Assembly: GCF_009646115.1 (NCBI RefSeq)
Contig: NZ_CP045721.1
Span: forward strand, 465,304-529,303
DNA: 64,000 nucleotides
Direction of reading: 5' to 3'
Origin: Pantoea eucalypti
GTDB lineage: Bacteria; Pseudomonadota; Gammaproteobacteria; Enterobacterales; Enterobacteriaceae
Under the pieces are notes generated by a model, which searched no databases, was not told the origin of the DNA, and saw only the letters and a list, made by a program, of their open reading frames with translations. Made by a program: the position numbers and the translations under genes. Of the stretch, positions 27,370 through 36,048 are shown piece by piece (within the stretch, counting starts at the first letter, position 1; every line of letters starts with the position of its first letter).

Positions 27370-27395
27370 GCGGTCACTTCGGTGGCCGCTTTTTA
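27370..27395 (+). terminator. Intrinsic terminator between dfoC and dfoS
   Basis: The 8-bp stem GCGGTCAC/GTGGCCGC closes a TTCG loop and is followed by five Ts. It starts 27 bases after dfoC stops and ends about 25 bases before the chosen dfoS start, so it would limit read-through into the exporter gene. Confidence 0.85.
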
Positions 27396-27419
27396 ATGGT
27401 TATATTGCAGGTATTCATC

Positions 27420-28646
27420 ATGGCTTCTTTTCTGCCGGTGGCGCAACTGACCCGCCGACATCTGATCTTTCCGCTCTCGCTGGTGTTATTCGAGTTCGCC
27501 ACCTATATCGCCCATGACATGATCCAGCCCGGCATGCTGCTGGTGACACAGGAATTTAAGGTCGGGCCTGAATGGGTCTCTACCTCGCTGACCGCCTATC
27601 TGGCGGGTGGCATTCTGCTGCAGTGGCTGCTTGGACCGCTCTCGGATCGGATCGGGCGGCGTCCGGTGCTGCTCAGCGGCGTGGCGTTTTTTATGCTCTC
27701 CTGCATCGCGACCCACTGGGTACAGAGTATTGAACAGTTCATCCTGCTGCGGTTTCTTCAGGGGATGAGCCTCTGCTTTATCGGGGCGGTAGGTTACGCG
27801 GCGATACAGGAGGCGTTCACAGAGTCGCTCAGCATTAAAATGATGGCGCTGATGGCCAACGTCGCCCTGCTGGCCCCACTGGCCGGGCCGCTGGCGGGCG
27901 CAGCTTTTCTTACCGTGGGAGAATGGCGCACCCTGTTCTGGTTGATTGGGGCTGTCGCGGCGCTGGCGCTGGCCGGGCTGTGGTATGCCATGCCTGAAAC
28001 GGCGGGCGATCGTCAGACACCGCTGTCACTGCGTTCGATTATTGGCGGTTATGCCTTATTGCTAAAAGAACCACAGGTGATGCGCGGCTCGCTGGCGATC
28101 GGGCTGGTCACCGTGCCCTGCATTGCCTGGGTAGCATTGTCGCCCGTGATTTTGATCCACGGTGCGCAACTGAGCCGCATCGACTATGCGCTGTTACAGC
28201 TGCCGGTTTTTGCCGCCATGATTGCAGGTAATCTGACTCTGGGTCGATTATCCAGCCGTCTGCCCATTGAACAGCCTGTAAGACTCGGTGCATGGCCTGT
28301 GGTCTGCGGACTGACCATTGCAGCGATCGCCACCATGATTAACCGAGACAGCTATCTGTGGCTGACTGCCGGAATGAGTCTCTACGGTTTTGGCACCGGA
28401 CTGGTCAACGCCGGACTCTATCGCATGACGCTTTTTTCCAGCCGCGCAGGCAAAGGCAGCGTGGCAGCGATGCTTGGGATGGTGAGCATTCTGATCATTG
28501 CACTCGGCATTGAAGCCGCCAAAACCGCGTATTTCAGCTTCGGCAACGGTGGTTTTAGCATAGTGAATCTGATCTGCGGTCTGCTATGGCTGGGTCTGGT
28601 CAGCGCATTCCTGCGTGCAGGACAGCGAAAATTATGCGCGGAGTAG
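27420..28646 (+). CDS. dfoS: DfoS, MFS exporter for desferrioxamine (MdfA-like)
   Basis: A 408-residue major facilitator with 12 predicted spans. The block LVLFEFATYIAHDMIQPGMLLV followed by WLLGPLSDRIGRRPVLL is very close to the multidrug transporter MdfA, including the acidic residues of helix 1. The start at 27420 (MASFLPVA) matches the MdfA N-terminal length; an ATG at 27396 is possible. Its place after dfoC supports siderophore export. An attenuating terminator lies before it. Confidence 0.88.
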   Translation: MASFLPVAQLTRRHLIFPLSLVLFEFATYIAHDMIQPGMLLVTQEFKVGPEWVSTSLTAYLAGGILLQWLLGPLSDRIGRRPVLLSGVAFFMLSCIATHWVQSIEQFILLRFLQGMSLCFIGAVGYAAIQEAFTESLSIKMMALMANVALLAPLAGPLAGAAFLTVGEWRTLFWLIGAVAALALAGLWYAMPETAGDRQTPLSLRSIIGGYALLLKEPQVMRGSLAIGLVTVPCIAWVALSPVILIHGAQLSRIDYALLQLPVFAAMIAGNLTLGRLSSRLPIEQPVRLGAWPVVCGLTIAAIATMINRDSYLWLTAGMSLYGFGTGLVNAGLYRMTLFSSRAGKGSVAAMLGMVSILIIALGIEAAKTAYFSFGNGGFSIVNLICGLLWLGLVSAFLRAGQRKLCAE

Positions 28647-28670
28647 TCATTACCCTGTTGTAAAAAAATT

Positions 28671-28702
28671 GCGGGATGGCAAAACAGTGTTTGTCATTCC
28701 GC
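28671..28702. terminator. Stem-loop after dfoS
   Basis: A 13-bp stem with two G-U pairs (GCGGGATGGCAAA with TTTGTCATTCCGC) lies 25 bases after dfoS. On the minus strand it is followed by AATTTTTTT; on the plus strand it has no T-run. It may therefore act better against leftward transcription. Confidence 0.5.
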
Positions 28703-28862
28703 ACGCTCAGAACACTGATTAAATCCCCTTCACTTCCGCATTGATTTTATTCAGATAAGCTTCGACCAAATCGTTACTTTATCTGCGTGTTGCGTCATTC
28801 GATGATGATTGCGCCTGCTGAGGCAATGGATAAATCTTTTATGCCGGAAACACAGGGATACC

Positions 28863-30002
28863 ATGACTTTGCCTTTAACTGAACAACTGGTGCAGTGGCG
28901 TCGCGAACTGCACCAGCATCCTGAACTTTCGAATCATGAATATGCCACTACGGAACGGATTACACGCTGGCTGGAACAGGCAGGAATCCGGCTGAAGCCG
29001 CTGGGGCTGAAAACCGGCGTCGTGGCAGAAATCGGTCATGGCGAACCGCTGATCGCCCTGCGCGCGGATATTGATGCGTTACCGATTGAAGAAACCACCG
29101 AGCGACCGTGGCGATCACAGCAGCCGGGCGTGATGCACGCCTGTGGTCACGACGTTCACAGCGCCGTGATGCTCGGTGTGGCGTTGCAACTGAAACAGCA
29201 GGAAGAGACGCTGCCTGGCCGGGTGCGGATTCTGTTTCAGCCCGCCGAAGAGACTTTTAATGGCGCGCGTCAGCTGATTGAAGCCGGTGCGCTGGAAGGC
29301 GTTCAGGCAATATTCGGCCTGCACAATGCGCCTGACCTGCCGCTGGGCATGCTTCAGAGCCGGGCGGGTGCGTTTTATGCCAACGTCGACCGCTTTGTGA
29401 TCCGCATTGAGGGCAAAGGCGCGCATGCCGCACGACCGCAGGAGGGGATCGATTCGATCGTGATTGCCAGTCATATCGTGACGGCACTGCAGACCCTGCC
29501 GAGCCGGGTATTCAGCTCGCTGGAAACGGTGGTGCTGAGCGTAACGCGCTTTACCGCCGGTAATACCTGGAACGTGCTGCCGCAAAGCGTTGAGCTTGAG
29601 GGCACCCTACGCACTCACAACGGCGAGATTCGGGCGCAGATCCCGCACCGCATGCGGTCACTGATTCAGGGTATCGCCGCCGGGTTTGGTGCGACCGCAG
29701 AACTGGAGTGGACCGAGGGACCGCCGGCCCTGATTAATACGCCAGGCTGGGTGGATGTTGCTCTGGACGTTGCCCAACAGAGTGGCTATCTCGCGGAGCA
29801 TGCGGAGTCGCCGCAGATGGGCGGAGAAGATTTTGCCTTCTATCTGCAACAGGTGCCGGGCGCGTTTGTCAGCATCGGCAGTGCCAGCCAGTTTGGGCTG
29901 CATCATGCCGCCTTCGATCCGGATGAAGCGCTGATTGGTCCGGCGGTGGCGTACTTCACCCAGCTGGTACCGCGTGCGTTGCAGATTGTGGCGGCGCAAT
30001 GA
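28863..30002 (+). CDS. M20 family amidohydrolase (HipO/YxeP-like), second copy
   Basis: A 379-residue paralogue of the amidohydrolase at 15646-16797. Shared elements include QWRRELHQHPELS, HACGHDVHSAVMLG with metal-binding His/Asp, the catalytic Glu in FQPAEETFNGARQ, and GGEDFAFYLQQVPGAF. I prefer ATG 28863 over an in-frame TTG at 28809, because the extra residues are unlike the family. It would hydrolyse an N-acyl amino acid or related amide. It lies about 220 bases after dfoS with no shared operon signals, so involvement in siderophore metabolism is only a possibility. Confidence 0.88.
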   Translation: MTLPLTEQLVQWRRELHQHPELSNHEYATTERITRWLEQAGIRLKPLGLKTGVVAEIGHGEPLIALRADIDALPIEETTERPWRSQQPGVMHACGHDVHSAVMLGVALQLKQQEETLPGRVRILFQPAEETFNGARQLIEAGALEGVQAIFGLHNAPDLPLGMLQSRAGAFYANVDRFVIRIEGKGAHAARPQEGIDSIVIASHIVTALQTLPSRVFSSLETVVLSVTRFTAGNTWNVLPQSVELEGTLRTHNGEIRAQIPHRMRSLIQGIAAGFGATAELEWTEGPPALINTPGWVDVALDVAQQSGYLAEHAESPQMGGEDFAFYLQQVPGAFVSIGSASQFGLHHAAFDPDEALIGPAVAYFTQLVPRALQIVAAQ

Positions 30003-30109
30003 CGAAAAAAGGAATGCCGGTGACGGGTGACATCGCATTTCAGGAGCGGCCTGAAGCGATTGTGGTGGAGTCCACTGAAGGTTTTAACCTGGCACTACGT
30101 TTTACCTGA
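29999..30109 (+). CDS. Small ORF coupled to the amidohydrolase, 36 residues
   Basis: An ATG overlapping the amidohydrolase stop (ATGA) opens a 36-residue frame (MTKKGMPVTGDIAFQERPEA onward, ending VESTEGFNLALRFT). It ends 17 bases before a strong bidirectional terminator. The product is not recognised; it may be a genuine coupled peptide or the remnant of a longer gene. Confidence 0.35.
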   Translation: MTKKGMPVTGDIAFQERPEAIVVESTEGFNLALRFT

Positions 30110-30126
30110 GTGCTGACCTGTTATGT

Positions 30127-30160
30127 TGTGAAAAACGCCTCAAATGAGGCGTTTTTCACA
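30127..30160. terminator. Bidirectional terminator between amidohydrolase and fhuE-like genes
   Basis: A perfect 15-bp stem (TGTGAAAAACGCCTC with its complement) has an AAAT loop. Each side has A/T runs, so it works for transcripts from both directions. It ends 20 bases before the receptor stop. Confidence 0.9.
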
Positions 30161-30179
30161 GGCGTTACAACGATACAAA

Positions 30180-32402
30180 TCAGAAGGTGTAGCTGGCGGT
30201 CACTGAAAAATTACGCGGTTCGCCGTAGACCACAGAGCTGGCCACGTTGGTGTCATACTCTTTGTCGAACAGATTATTGAGATTGCCCTGCAGTGACAGG
30301 TTTTTGTTCACCTGATAGCGGGCGAATAGATCAACCAGTGCATAGCTGCCCTGCCGCGCGCGCCAGGTGCCATTACCTTCCGGGCCGCCGACATCGTTCC
30401 AGACGTGCGTCTGCCAGTTCACGCCGCCACCCAGCGTCAGCTGCTGCAGTGTCGGCAGACGATAGCTACTGAACAGGTTAAAACTGGTCTGCGGCAGTTG
30501 CGGGTTAAACGTGCTGCCATCGCGGTTTTCCGCGATGTAACGCGACCCGCCAAAAGTCATCTGCCAGTTGTCGGTTAATGCACCGTTGACTTCGAACTCC
30601 ACACCACGACTCACAACACCTTTGCGGCCAACGTAGGCAACATCTCCTGAGCCCTGAATGGTCTGCGTCGTCGCTTCACCTGCGTTATCCAGCTCCGTAC
30701 GGAAAACTGAAACGGAGGTGGTCAGGCGACTGTCCAGCCAGTCAGATTTCACGCCTGCCTCGTAGTTTTTACCGATAACCGGCGACAGGTAAGCACCGCT
30801 GGCATCGCGGTAATCCTGGGGCTGGAACACCGAGGTATAGCTGGCGTAAGCCGACCAGTTTTCGGCGAAGTCATAAATCAGCCCGCCATACGGCGTAATG
30901 TTGTTTTCTTCCGCTTCGCCACTTAAGGTTTCGCGATTCCAGTTGGTGTAACGGGCGCCGAGAATCAGGTGCAGCGGATCAGCAAGTGACAGGCGGGTTG
31001 CCATGTAAGTTGATTTCTGGCGAACCAGTTGGGTATCGCTGGCAGGCAGACGCGGTGTCCAGTTGGATTCCGGATACTGGCCGTTGAAGTCGTTATAGTT
31101 ACCCAACGACGCCGACGAGATATTCTCAAAGGTGCTGAAGTACTTATTATCCTGGCGGGTGTAGTTGACGCCCACCATCAGCTCATGCTGGCGCCCCAGC
31201 AGTTCATACGGGCCGCTGGCAAAAGCATCCACTGCATCCACTTTCCGTTTGCCGGTGTTATAACCGGTTCCGCCCACCACCGGATAGTCAGCATAGGAAG
31301 AGACACCCGCGCCGGTATTGCGATCGAAATAGCCATCAAGAAAGATCTGCTTACTGTCCAGACGCATCTCGTTGTGCGCCCCGTTCAGGGTGATGTTCCA
31401 GCCGTTATCGAAATCCTGCTTCAGGTTTACAAAGAGTTTGCTATTCTCTTTGTCGTTATAGGCCCAGTCAGGCGCGGTGTTGTAGCCGCGACGGGTATGA
31501 ATCTGTGTGCCGTCCGTGTACCAGCGTGGTGCGCCGCCCCACATGGTGGAGTCGGTATTGACCTGACTGAACTCATAACCGACAGAGAGCGTGGCAGAAT
31601 CCGTCAGATCGGCGTCAACTACGCCATAGATGAACTGTTTTTTAGCGCCGTAGCGTTCGATGAAGCTGTTGTTATCCTGCCAGCCTGCAACCAGTCGGCC
31701 ACGCACATTACCTGACTCACTGAGCGGCGCCGAAAGATCGGCAACATAACGCTGTTTGTTCCAGCTGCCGTAGCTGGCAGAGACGGTGCCGCCGAATTCT
31801 TTGCTGTCCGCATGTTTGCGTACCATATTGATGGCTGCTGAAGGATTGCCTGGCCCGGTCATCAGCCCCGTTGCGCCGCGAACCACTTCAACGCGCTCAT
31901 ACAGGGCCATATCGGTCTGTGCATCGCCCAGGTTCCAGCGTTCGGCAAAAGCAGTGGGAATGCCATCGACCATATAGTTGTCGATCATAAAGCCGCGCGC
32001 ATAGTAGTTAGTGCGGTCCATATCCCCACTGATGCCGCGGATTCCAGTGGTATTTGCCAGCACATCATTCAGCGACTGAAGTTGCTGATCTGCCATTCGC
32101 TGCTTGCTGACAATGCTGACTGACTGCGGCACATCACGCGCAGTGCCCAGCATTTTTGTGCCTGCACGGGTAACCGGGACGCTGTAATCGGTTTCGGGCG
32201 AAGAGACCGCAGCAGCATTAGCAGAAGCGGTAACGGTCAGAGTCTGGTCAGTGCTGGCAGCGTGTGCCTGAGTCTCTGCGGCATGCGCAATGTTATGTGC
32301 CAGTGATGAGGCGACAATCACGGCCAGCAACGAGAAGCGAAATGGACGTTGCAGAGCAATCACGTTCTTAATCCGGGGATGCTGAAGATCGAAGGCGTTC
32401 AT
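30180..32402 (-). CDS. fhuE: TonB-dependent ferric siderophore receptor, FhuE-like
   Basis: A 740-residue outer-membrane receptor. After a signal region come a TonB-box-like sequence (DQTLTVTA) and a plug domain with DVPQSVSIVSKQRMADQQ and GFMIDNYMVDGIPT. VVRGATGLMTGPGNPSAAINMVRKHADS precedes the 22-strand barrel, which ends in ASYTF with terminal Phe. These blocks closely match FhuE, the receptor for coprogen, rhodotorulic acid and ferrioxamine-type hydroxamates. Beside dfo genes it probably recovers the ferric desferrioxamine. GAGGAATTA precedes the ATG. A Fur-like sequence lies about 160 bases upstream. It could also be called FoxA-like; FhuE fits better by motif. Confidence 0.85.
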   Translation of the reverse strand: MNAFDLQHPRIKNVIALQRPFRFSLLAVIVASSLAHNIAHAAETQAHAASTDQTLTVTASANAAAVSSPETDYSVPVTRAGTKMLGTARDVPQSVSIVSKQRMADQQLQSLNDVLANTTGIRGISGDMDRTNYYARGFMIDNYMVDGIPTAFAERWNLGDAQTDMALYERVEVVRGATGLMTGPGNPSAAINMVRKHADSKEFGGTVSASYGSWNKQRYVADLSAPLSESGNVRGRLVAGWQDNNSFIERYGAKKQFIYGVVDADLTDSATLSVGYEFSQVNTDSTMWGGAPRWYTDGTQIHTRRGYNTAPDWAYNDKENSKLFVNLKQDFDNGWNITLNGAHNEMRLDSKQIFLDGYFDRNTGAGVSSYADYPVVGGTGYNTGKRKVDAVDAFASGPYELLGRQHELMVGVNYTRQDNKYFSTFENISSASLGNYNDFNGQYPESNWTPRLPASDTQLVRQKSTYMATRLSLADPLHLILGARYTNWNRETLSGEAEENNITPYGGLIYDFAENWSAYASYTSVFQPQDYRDASGAYLSPVIGKNYEAGVKSDWLDSRLTTSVSVFRTELDNAGEATTQTIQGSGDVAYVGRKGVVSRGVEFEVNGALTDNWQMTFGGSRYIAENRDGSTFNPQLPQTSFNLFSSYRLPTLQQLTLGGGVNWQTHVWNDVGGPEGNGTWRARQGSYALVDLFARYQVNKNLSLQGNLNNLFDKEYDTNVASSVVYGEPRNFSVTASYTF

Positions 32403-32845
32403 TAATTCCTCAATTATCTTTATGTTTTTATGCTGCCATTATCACGGCCCTGCATCCTGCGGGCATCGCCTGACTGCTTATGCTCAGAGAAATCAAAAAC
32501 CCTCTCGTAAGCGTTTACGCGCAAGTGTGAAAAAACTTTAAAGCAAATGAGAAATATACGCATTGCGATTATCAATGCAAGATTTGGTTAACAAACAATG
32601 CTGATTCTTTCAGAAAAGTATTTATCGGGTTCGGACTGCTGGAGAGGATCGCCAGCAAGGAAGGGATTTTCACATCAGTGTAAAAGCGAATTTAACCTCG
32701 GTAAGCAAATGCTGCTTCACTTTAAATAATTATAAAATCCTGTAATTCCCGTTCATTGACCTGAAGTTTCCCTTTATCATGCAACAATCCCCGTCTTGAT
32801 TCATTTTTTTCCTTATTTAACACCAGATATTGCAGGAATTCGTCA
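32403..32845. other. Divergent control region of fhuE-like and pagP genes
   Basis: This 443-base region separates the leftward receptor gene and the rightward pagP gene. It holds the Fur-like inverted repeat. I could not identify a PhoP box for pagP. Confidence 0.5.
32560..32578 (-). promoter_or_regulatory. Possible Fur site upstream of the fhuE-like gene
   Basis: The 19-base inverted repeat GCATTGCGATTATCAATGC has 6-base arms, and its minus strand contains TGATAAT, one perfect half of the Fur 7-1-7 motif. The other half is poor. Iron repression of this receptor is expected, so it is a reasonable candidate. Confidence 0.4.
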
Positions 32846-33415
32846 ATGCGCAAAATTTTACCTCTTAAAGCGCTGATCATTACGTCCGTTTTCAGTGTAT
32901 TTTCAGCCTCCGCCGCCACACTTATGCAGAATGTAAGTTCAGGCTGGGAAAATTTCAGCAATAACGTCGCCACCACCTGGCAGCAACCTGAGGGTATCGA
33001 CTTTTACCTTCCCGCTATTACCTGGCACAACCGTGCAACCTACGATCGGGAACATATTAATAAATATAATGAAAGACCCTGGGGCGCAGGTGGCGGGATT
33101 TCCCGTTACGACGAAAAAGGCAACTGGAACGGCATCTATTTAATGGCGTTTAAGGACTCCTTTAATAAATGGGAACCCTTCGGTGGCTATGGCTGGGTGG
33201 CAACCTGGCGCCCGCTTGCTGATCAGAATTTTCACTGGGGCGCAGGTTACACTGTTGGCGTCACCGCACGACACAACTGGGACTATATTCCAGTGCCAGC
33301 CGTCCTGCCACTGGCCTCAATCGGCTATGGCGATCTCGATTTCCAGATGACCTATATTCCCGGTACGCATAACAACGGGAACGTCTATTTTGCCTGGCTG
33401 CGCTACCACTTCTGA
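32846..33415 (+). CDS. pagP: PagP, lipid A palmitoyltransferase
   Basis: A 189-residue outer-membrane eight-stranded barrel enzyme. After a signal peptide (ending SASAA) the mature part has [32 protein letters not shown] conserved region follows with EPFGGYGW and [29 protein letters not shown], matching PagP throughout. It moves palmitate from a phospholipid to lipid A, raising resistance to antimicrobial peptides. AGGAATTC precedes the ATG. Convergent integrase ends 19 bases away. Transcription is usually PhoPQ-dependent, but I see no PhoP box. Confidence 0.95.
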   Translation: MRKILPLKALIITSVFSVFSASAATLMQNVSSGWENFSNNVATTWQQPEGIDFYLPAITWHNRATYDREHINKYNERPWGAGGGISRYDEKGNWNGIYLMAFKDSFNKWEPFGGYGWVATWRPLADQNFHWGAGYTVGVTARHNWDYIPVPAVLPLASIGYGDLDFQMTYIPGTHNNGNVYFAWLRYHF

Positions 33416-33433
33416 TTACCCTGAATGAAAGCG

Positions 33434-34540
33434 TTAGCGTGACATCGCCATGATAGAGAGATCGTTCAGGGAAAGCGTCTCGCCATCATAGCGATGTCGC
33501 AGCAGATAATAACTTTCGCAGTGAATAATCTGCTCAACTGCATCCGAGAAGGTGTTCATCGCGCTGCGCATCTGGCTCAGATAGTCATGAGTGTCATACA
33601 CCCGGTCGATACCCTCCAGCGCATGATTCATGATTTTGCGGGCCACATCATTAGGCGTGTCGAGCGCGGAAAGTTTAGATCGTGCGGTCCGGCGCAAATC
33701 GCGCGGCGTAAAGGCTTCCAGCCCGAGTCCGCGTGGAGCGCGAATCATCCGGCGCAATGCCTGGTTCAGTGCGCCTTTTGACAGTGGCTGTTGCGGATCA
33801 CGTGGCGCGGGCACCAGCCAGGGGGAATCGGGATCCGCATCGCGCAGCAATGCTTCAATGCATTGCTTCATCAGGGGTGAAATGGGTAACACATGTTCCC
33901 GCTGTGATTTGTTGCGTGTGCCCTGCATCCACAATCCTAACTGCAGATCGAACTCCGTTTTTTGCGCCTGTACGATTTCATCAGGCCGTCGGGCACTGAC
34001 AAGACACAAACGCAGCGCCCAGCGGACTTGTTCTGATAATGCCCAGTTGTCCAGCCCATGCCAGAAAACCCAAATTTCCGCATCAGTGAGTTGCCGACTG
34101 CGCGGCGGCGTTGAGCGACCTGCGACATCCCGTTTCTTCATTGAGGCAATAGGTGAATGATCGAGATAACCCTGCATCTCAGCCCAGGCAAGGAATTGTT
34201 TAGTCAGCGCAAAGACCCTTCGCGCCTCCTCTTTTTTACCGTCGGCAATCAGAATGTTGTAGAGCCGGTTGAGCCGTAAACGGTTCAGTGCTTTGAGGGG
34301 CAGCAACCCGATGTTGGGCAGAACATGTTTTAGCAGCGATGAGATCGCAATCTCGGGACGCCGACGGCTACTTAGCAATGACAGTTTGACCCAGACTTTC
34401 ATCACCTGCTCAACGGTGCCCTCATCGCCAAAATTATCCAGCTCACTAAGCGTGGCAGTTTTTACCTGCTCCAGCCAGACCAGTACATGACGGCCCACAT
34501 ACGCTGAACGGTCCATGGTCTGAGTCAGATTTGTTGTCAC
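33434..34540 (-). CDS. Tyrosine recombinase (site-specific integrase)
   Basis: A 368-residue tyrosine recombinase. Catalytic elements are seen in order: Arg in SARRPDEIVQAQ, RDLRRT (with Arg in the position often held by His), MNHALEG and the nucleophile Tyr315 in RVYDTHDYL. It is shorter than typical P4 integrases of about 400 residues. The gene starts with GTG after AAGG. No excisionase or tRNA gene is adjacent. It may mark the edge of a transferred segment reaching to about 44 kb; attachment sites were not found. Confidence 0.88.
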   Translation of the reverse strand: MTTNLTQTMDRSAYVGRHVLVWLEQVKTATLSELDNFGDEGTVEQVMKVWVKLSLLSSRRRPEIAISSLLKHVLPNIGLLPLKALNRLRLNRLYNILIADGKKEEARRVFALTKQFLAWAEMQGYLDHSPIASMKKRDVAGRSTPPRSRQLTDAEIWVFWHGLDNWALSEQVRWALRLCLVSARRPDEIVQAQKTEFDLQLGLWMQGTRNKSQREHVLPISPLMKQCIEALLRDADPDSPWLVPAPRDPQQPLSKGALNQALRRMIRAPRGLGLEAFTPRDLRRTARSKLSALDTPNDVARKIMNHALEGIDRVYDTHDYLSQMRSAMNTFSDAVEQIIHCESYYLLRHRYDGETLSLNDLSIMAMSR

Positions 34541-34938
34541 ATCGCTACCTTGTTACTTCACTGCAAAGCGGGACATTCTAATGACAATGTGCATGTGACT
34601 CCAGACCTATTAAGTCTGGAGTCACAAAGACGCGTTTTGAGTAAAATTGAAGGCGTTGATGGGGTGTTATGCTGAACCAGAAAAGGGATTTTTACTGGAT
34701 AAAAATGCGATACAGAAGCGCTTCAGGAGTGAAACATCAACGTAATGATCTTGTGACTCACTTATGTTCCTCAATGCCATCCATGGCGTATAAATTCCGG
34801 TCTCAATCTGGCTGCAAGTGATACCAGCCCGGGATGAACGCTGTGCGTCATCAGCTGCCAGCCTGACAGGATAATGATTTACACAGCCCGCTCTTCACCA
34901 AAACAGCATGTGCTTTACTGGCAGGCTCACCGTATCCA
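34541..34938. other. Intergenic region upstream of integrase
   Basis: Contains the integrase promoter region and a 12-bp inverted repeat at 34595-34625. No gene or attachment site is recognised. Confidence 0.5.
34595..34625. repeat. 12-bp inverted repeat upstream of integrase
   Basis: GTGACTCCAGAC and its exact complement flank the 7-base spacer CTATTAA. It lies about 55 bases upstream of the integrase start and has no T-run. It may be an operator, a recombination-related site or a structured RNA. Confidence 0.6.
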
Positions 34939-36048
34939 CTATTTGAAATCAACCTGCATCAACTCGGCGATGGTGGAGTCGCGGGTTGTTACTACGCAGC
35001 GATCCAGGTAATCGGTAAATCTTGAGGGTTTGTTCATACCCAGTTGCAGCAGTTTGGAATTATCGAATACCACATTCAGGTTTGAGAAATGACCATACAA
35101 ATTCATGGCGCGCAGCATGATGCGTTCGTTGCAGGGCCCGAACAGATCCTTAAAGGTTCTTCTGCTGTCAGAGAGCTGTTTATAGGACACCTTCTGATAA
35201 TCAACGCCGAGTGCCCTGCTCCCTGATGCTTTAGCCATCGCTTCGTCAATTTCAGCGAAGGTCACACTGCTCTGTGTGCCAGCAGAGATATGAATCACCT
35301 CATTAATGACGTCTTCTGCATCAAGCAGCATCACCAGGGCATCCGCGCAGTAATCAACCGGAACGACATCAATACGATCGTCCAGGTCGCAGGTGAATTT
35401 CCCTAATGCCAGCGCCATACGGAATACCCAGAAAATACTGGCTGACGGCAGACAACCCTGATCGGAATGGCCCACGACGATTGATGGCCGGGCAATGACC
35501 AGAGGCAGTTCCGGCAGCTTTTCGGTCATCATTTTTTCAATTGAGGCCTTACTCCAGGTGTACTCGACAACATGCTGATCGCGGCTGGAATCGAGTCCGC
35601 CTTCAGTCACCAGCGAGCCACGCTCCGGTGCACAAGACATCGCCGTACCCACGTGGATAAATTTCTCAAGTCCCGCGACACGGCTCATGCGTTCAGCGAA
35701 CTGGAATGTGCCTTCAACATTCACTTTCCAGATAGTGGGATTGTTACCAAAAGAGGCAACGGCAGCACAGTTAATAACGTGGGTGACGTCATTAATCCGA
35801 TAGTCATTGATAAAGTTTTCCGTTAATGCCAGATCACCTAAAATGATATTTTCAGGTGTTATCGTGTGAATAACTGACTCACTTAAGCCAAAGTTTTTAA
35901 GGTTAGCTTTAAGCCTTTTTAGCCCTTCTTCAACCGTCTCGCCTCTGACCAGCAGCAGCAGCCTATCCCTGACCCTGTTCTGTAATAAATTTGCTACAAC
36001 AGCCCCGCCTAAAAAACCTGTAGAACCAGTAATAAGGATTTTTTTCAT
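34939..36048 (-). CDS. SDR family oxidoreductase, thioester-reductase-like
   Basis: A 369-residue extended short-chain dehydrogenase. The NAD(P) motif is TGSTGFLGGAVVANLL at residues 7-22. The catalytic pair YTWSK (Tyr, Lys) is near residue 163. Spacing and motifs such as PLVIARPSIVVG suggest the NAD_binding_4/thioester reductase group, which normally reduces carrier-bound acyl chains to aldehydes or alcohols. No adenylation or carrier domain or gene is next to it, so it stands alone. Substrate unknown. It could instead act on a free acyl-CoA. Confidence 0.75.
   Translation of the reverse strand: MKKILITGSTGFLGGAVVANLLQNRVRDRLLLLVRGETVEEGLKRLKANLKNFGLSESVIHTITPENIILGDLALTENFINDYRINDVTHVINCAAVASFGNNPTIWKVNVEGTFQFAERMSRVAGLEKFIHVGTAMSCAPERGSLVTEGGLDSSRDQHVVEYTWSKASIEKMMTEKLPELPLVIARPSIVVGHSDQGCLPSASIFWVFRMALALGKFTCDLDDRIDVVPVDYCADALVMLLDAEDVINEVIHISAGTQSSVTFAEIDEAMAKASGSRALGVDYQKVSYKQLSDSRRTFKDLFGPCNERIMLRAMNLYGHFSNLNVVFDNSKLLQLGMNKPSRFTDYLDRCVVTTRDSTIAELMQVDFK

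Noticed and set aside
31029..31715. 228-codon rightward frame inside the fhuE-like gene
   Set aside because: It is antisense to a conserved TonB receptor barrel and has no family resemblance or RBS; typical shadow of high-GC coding DNA.
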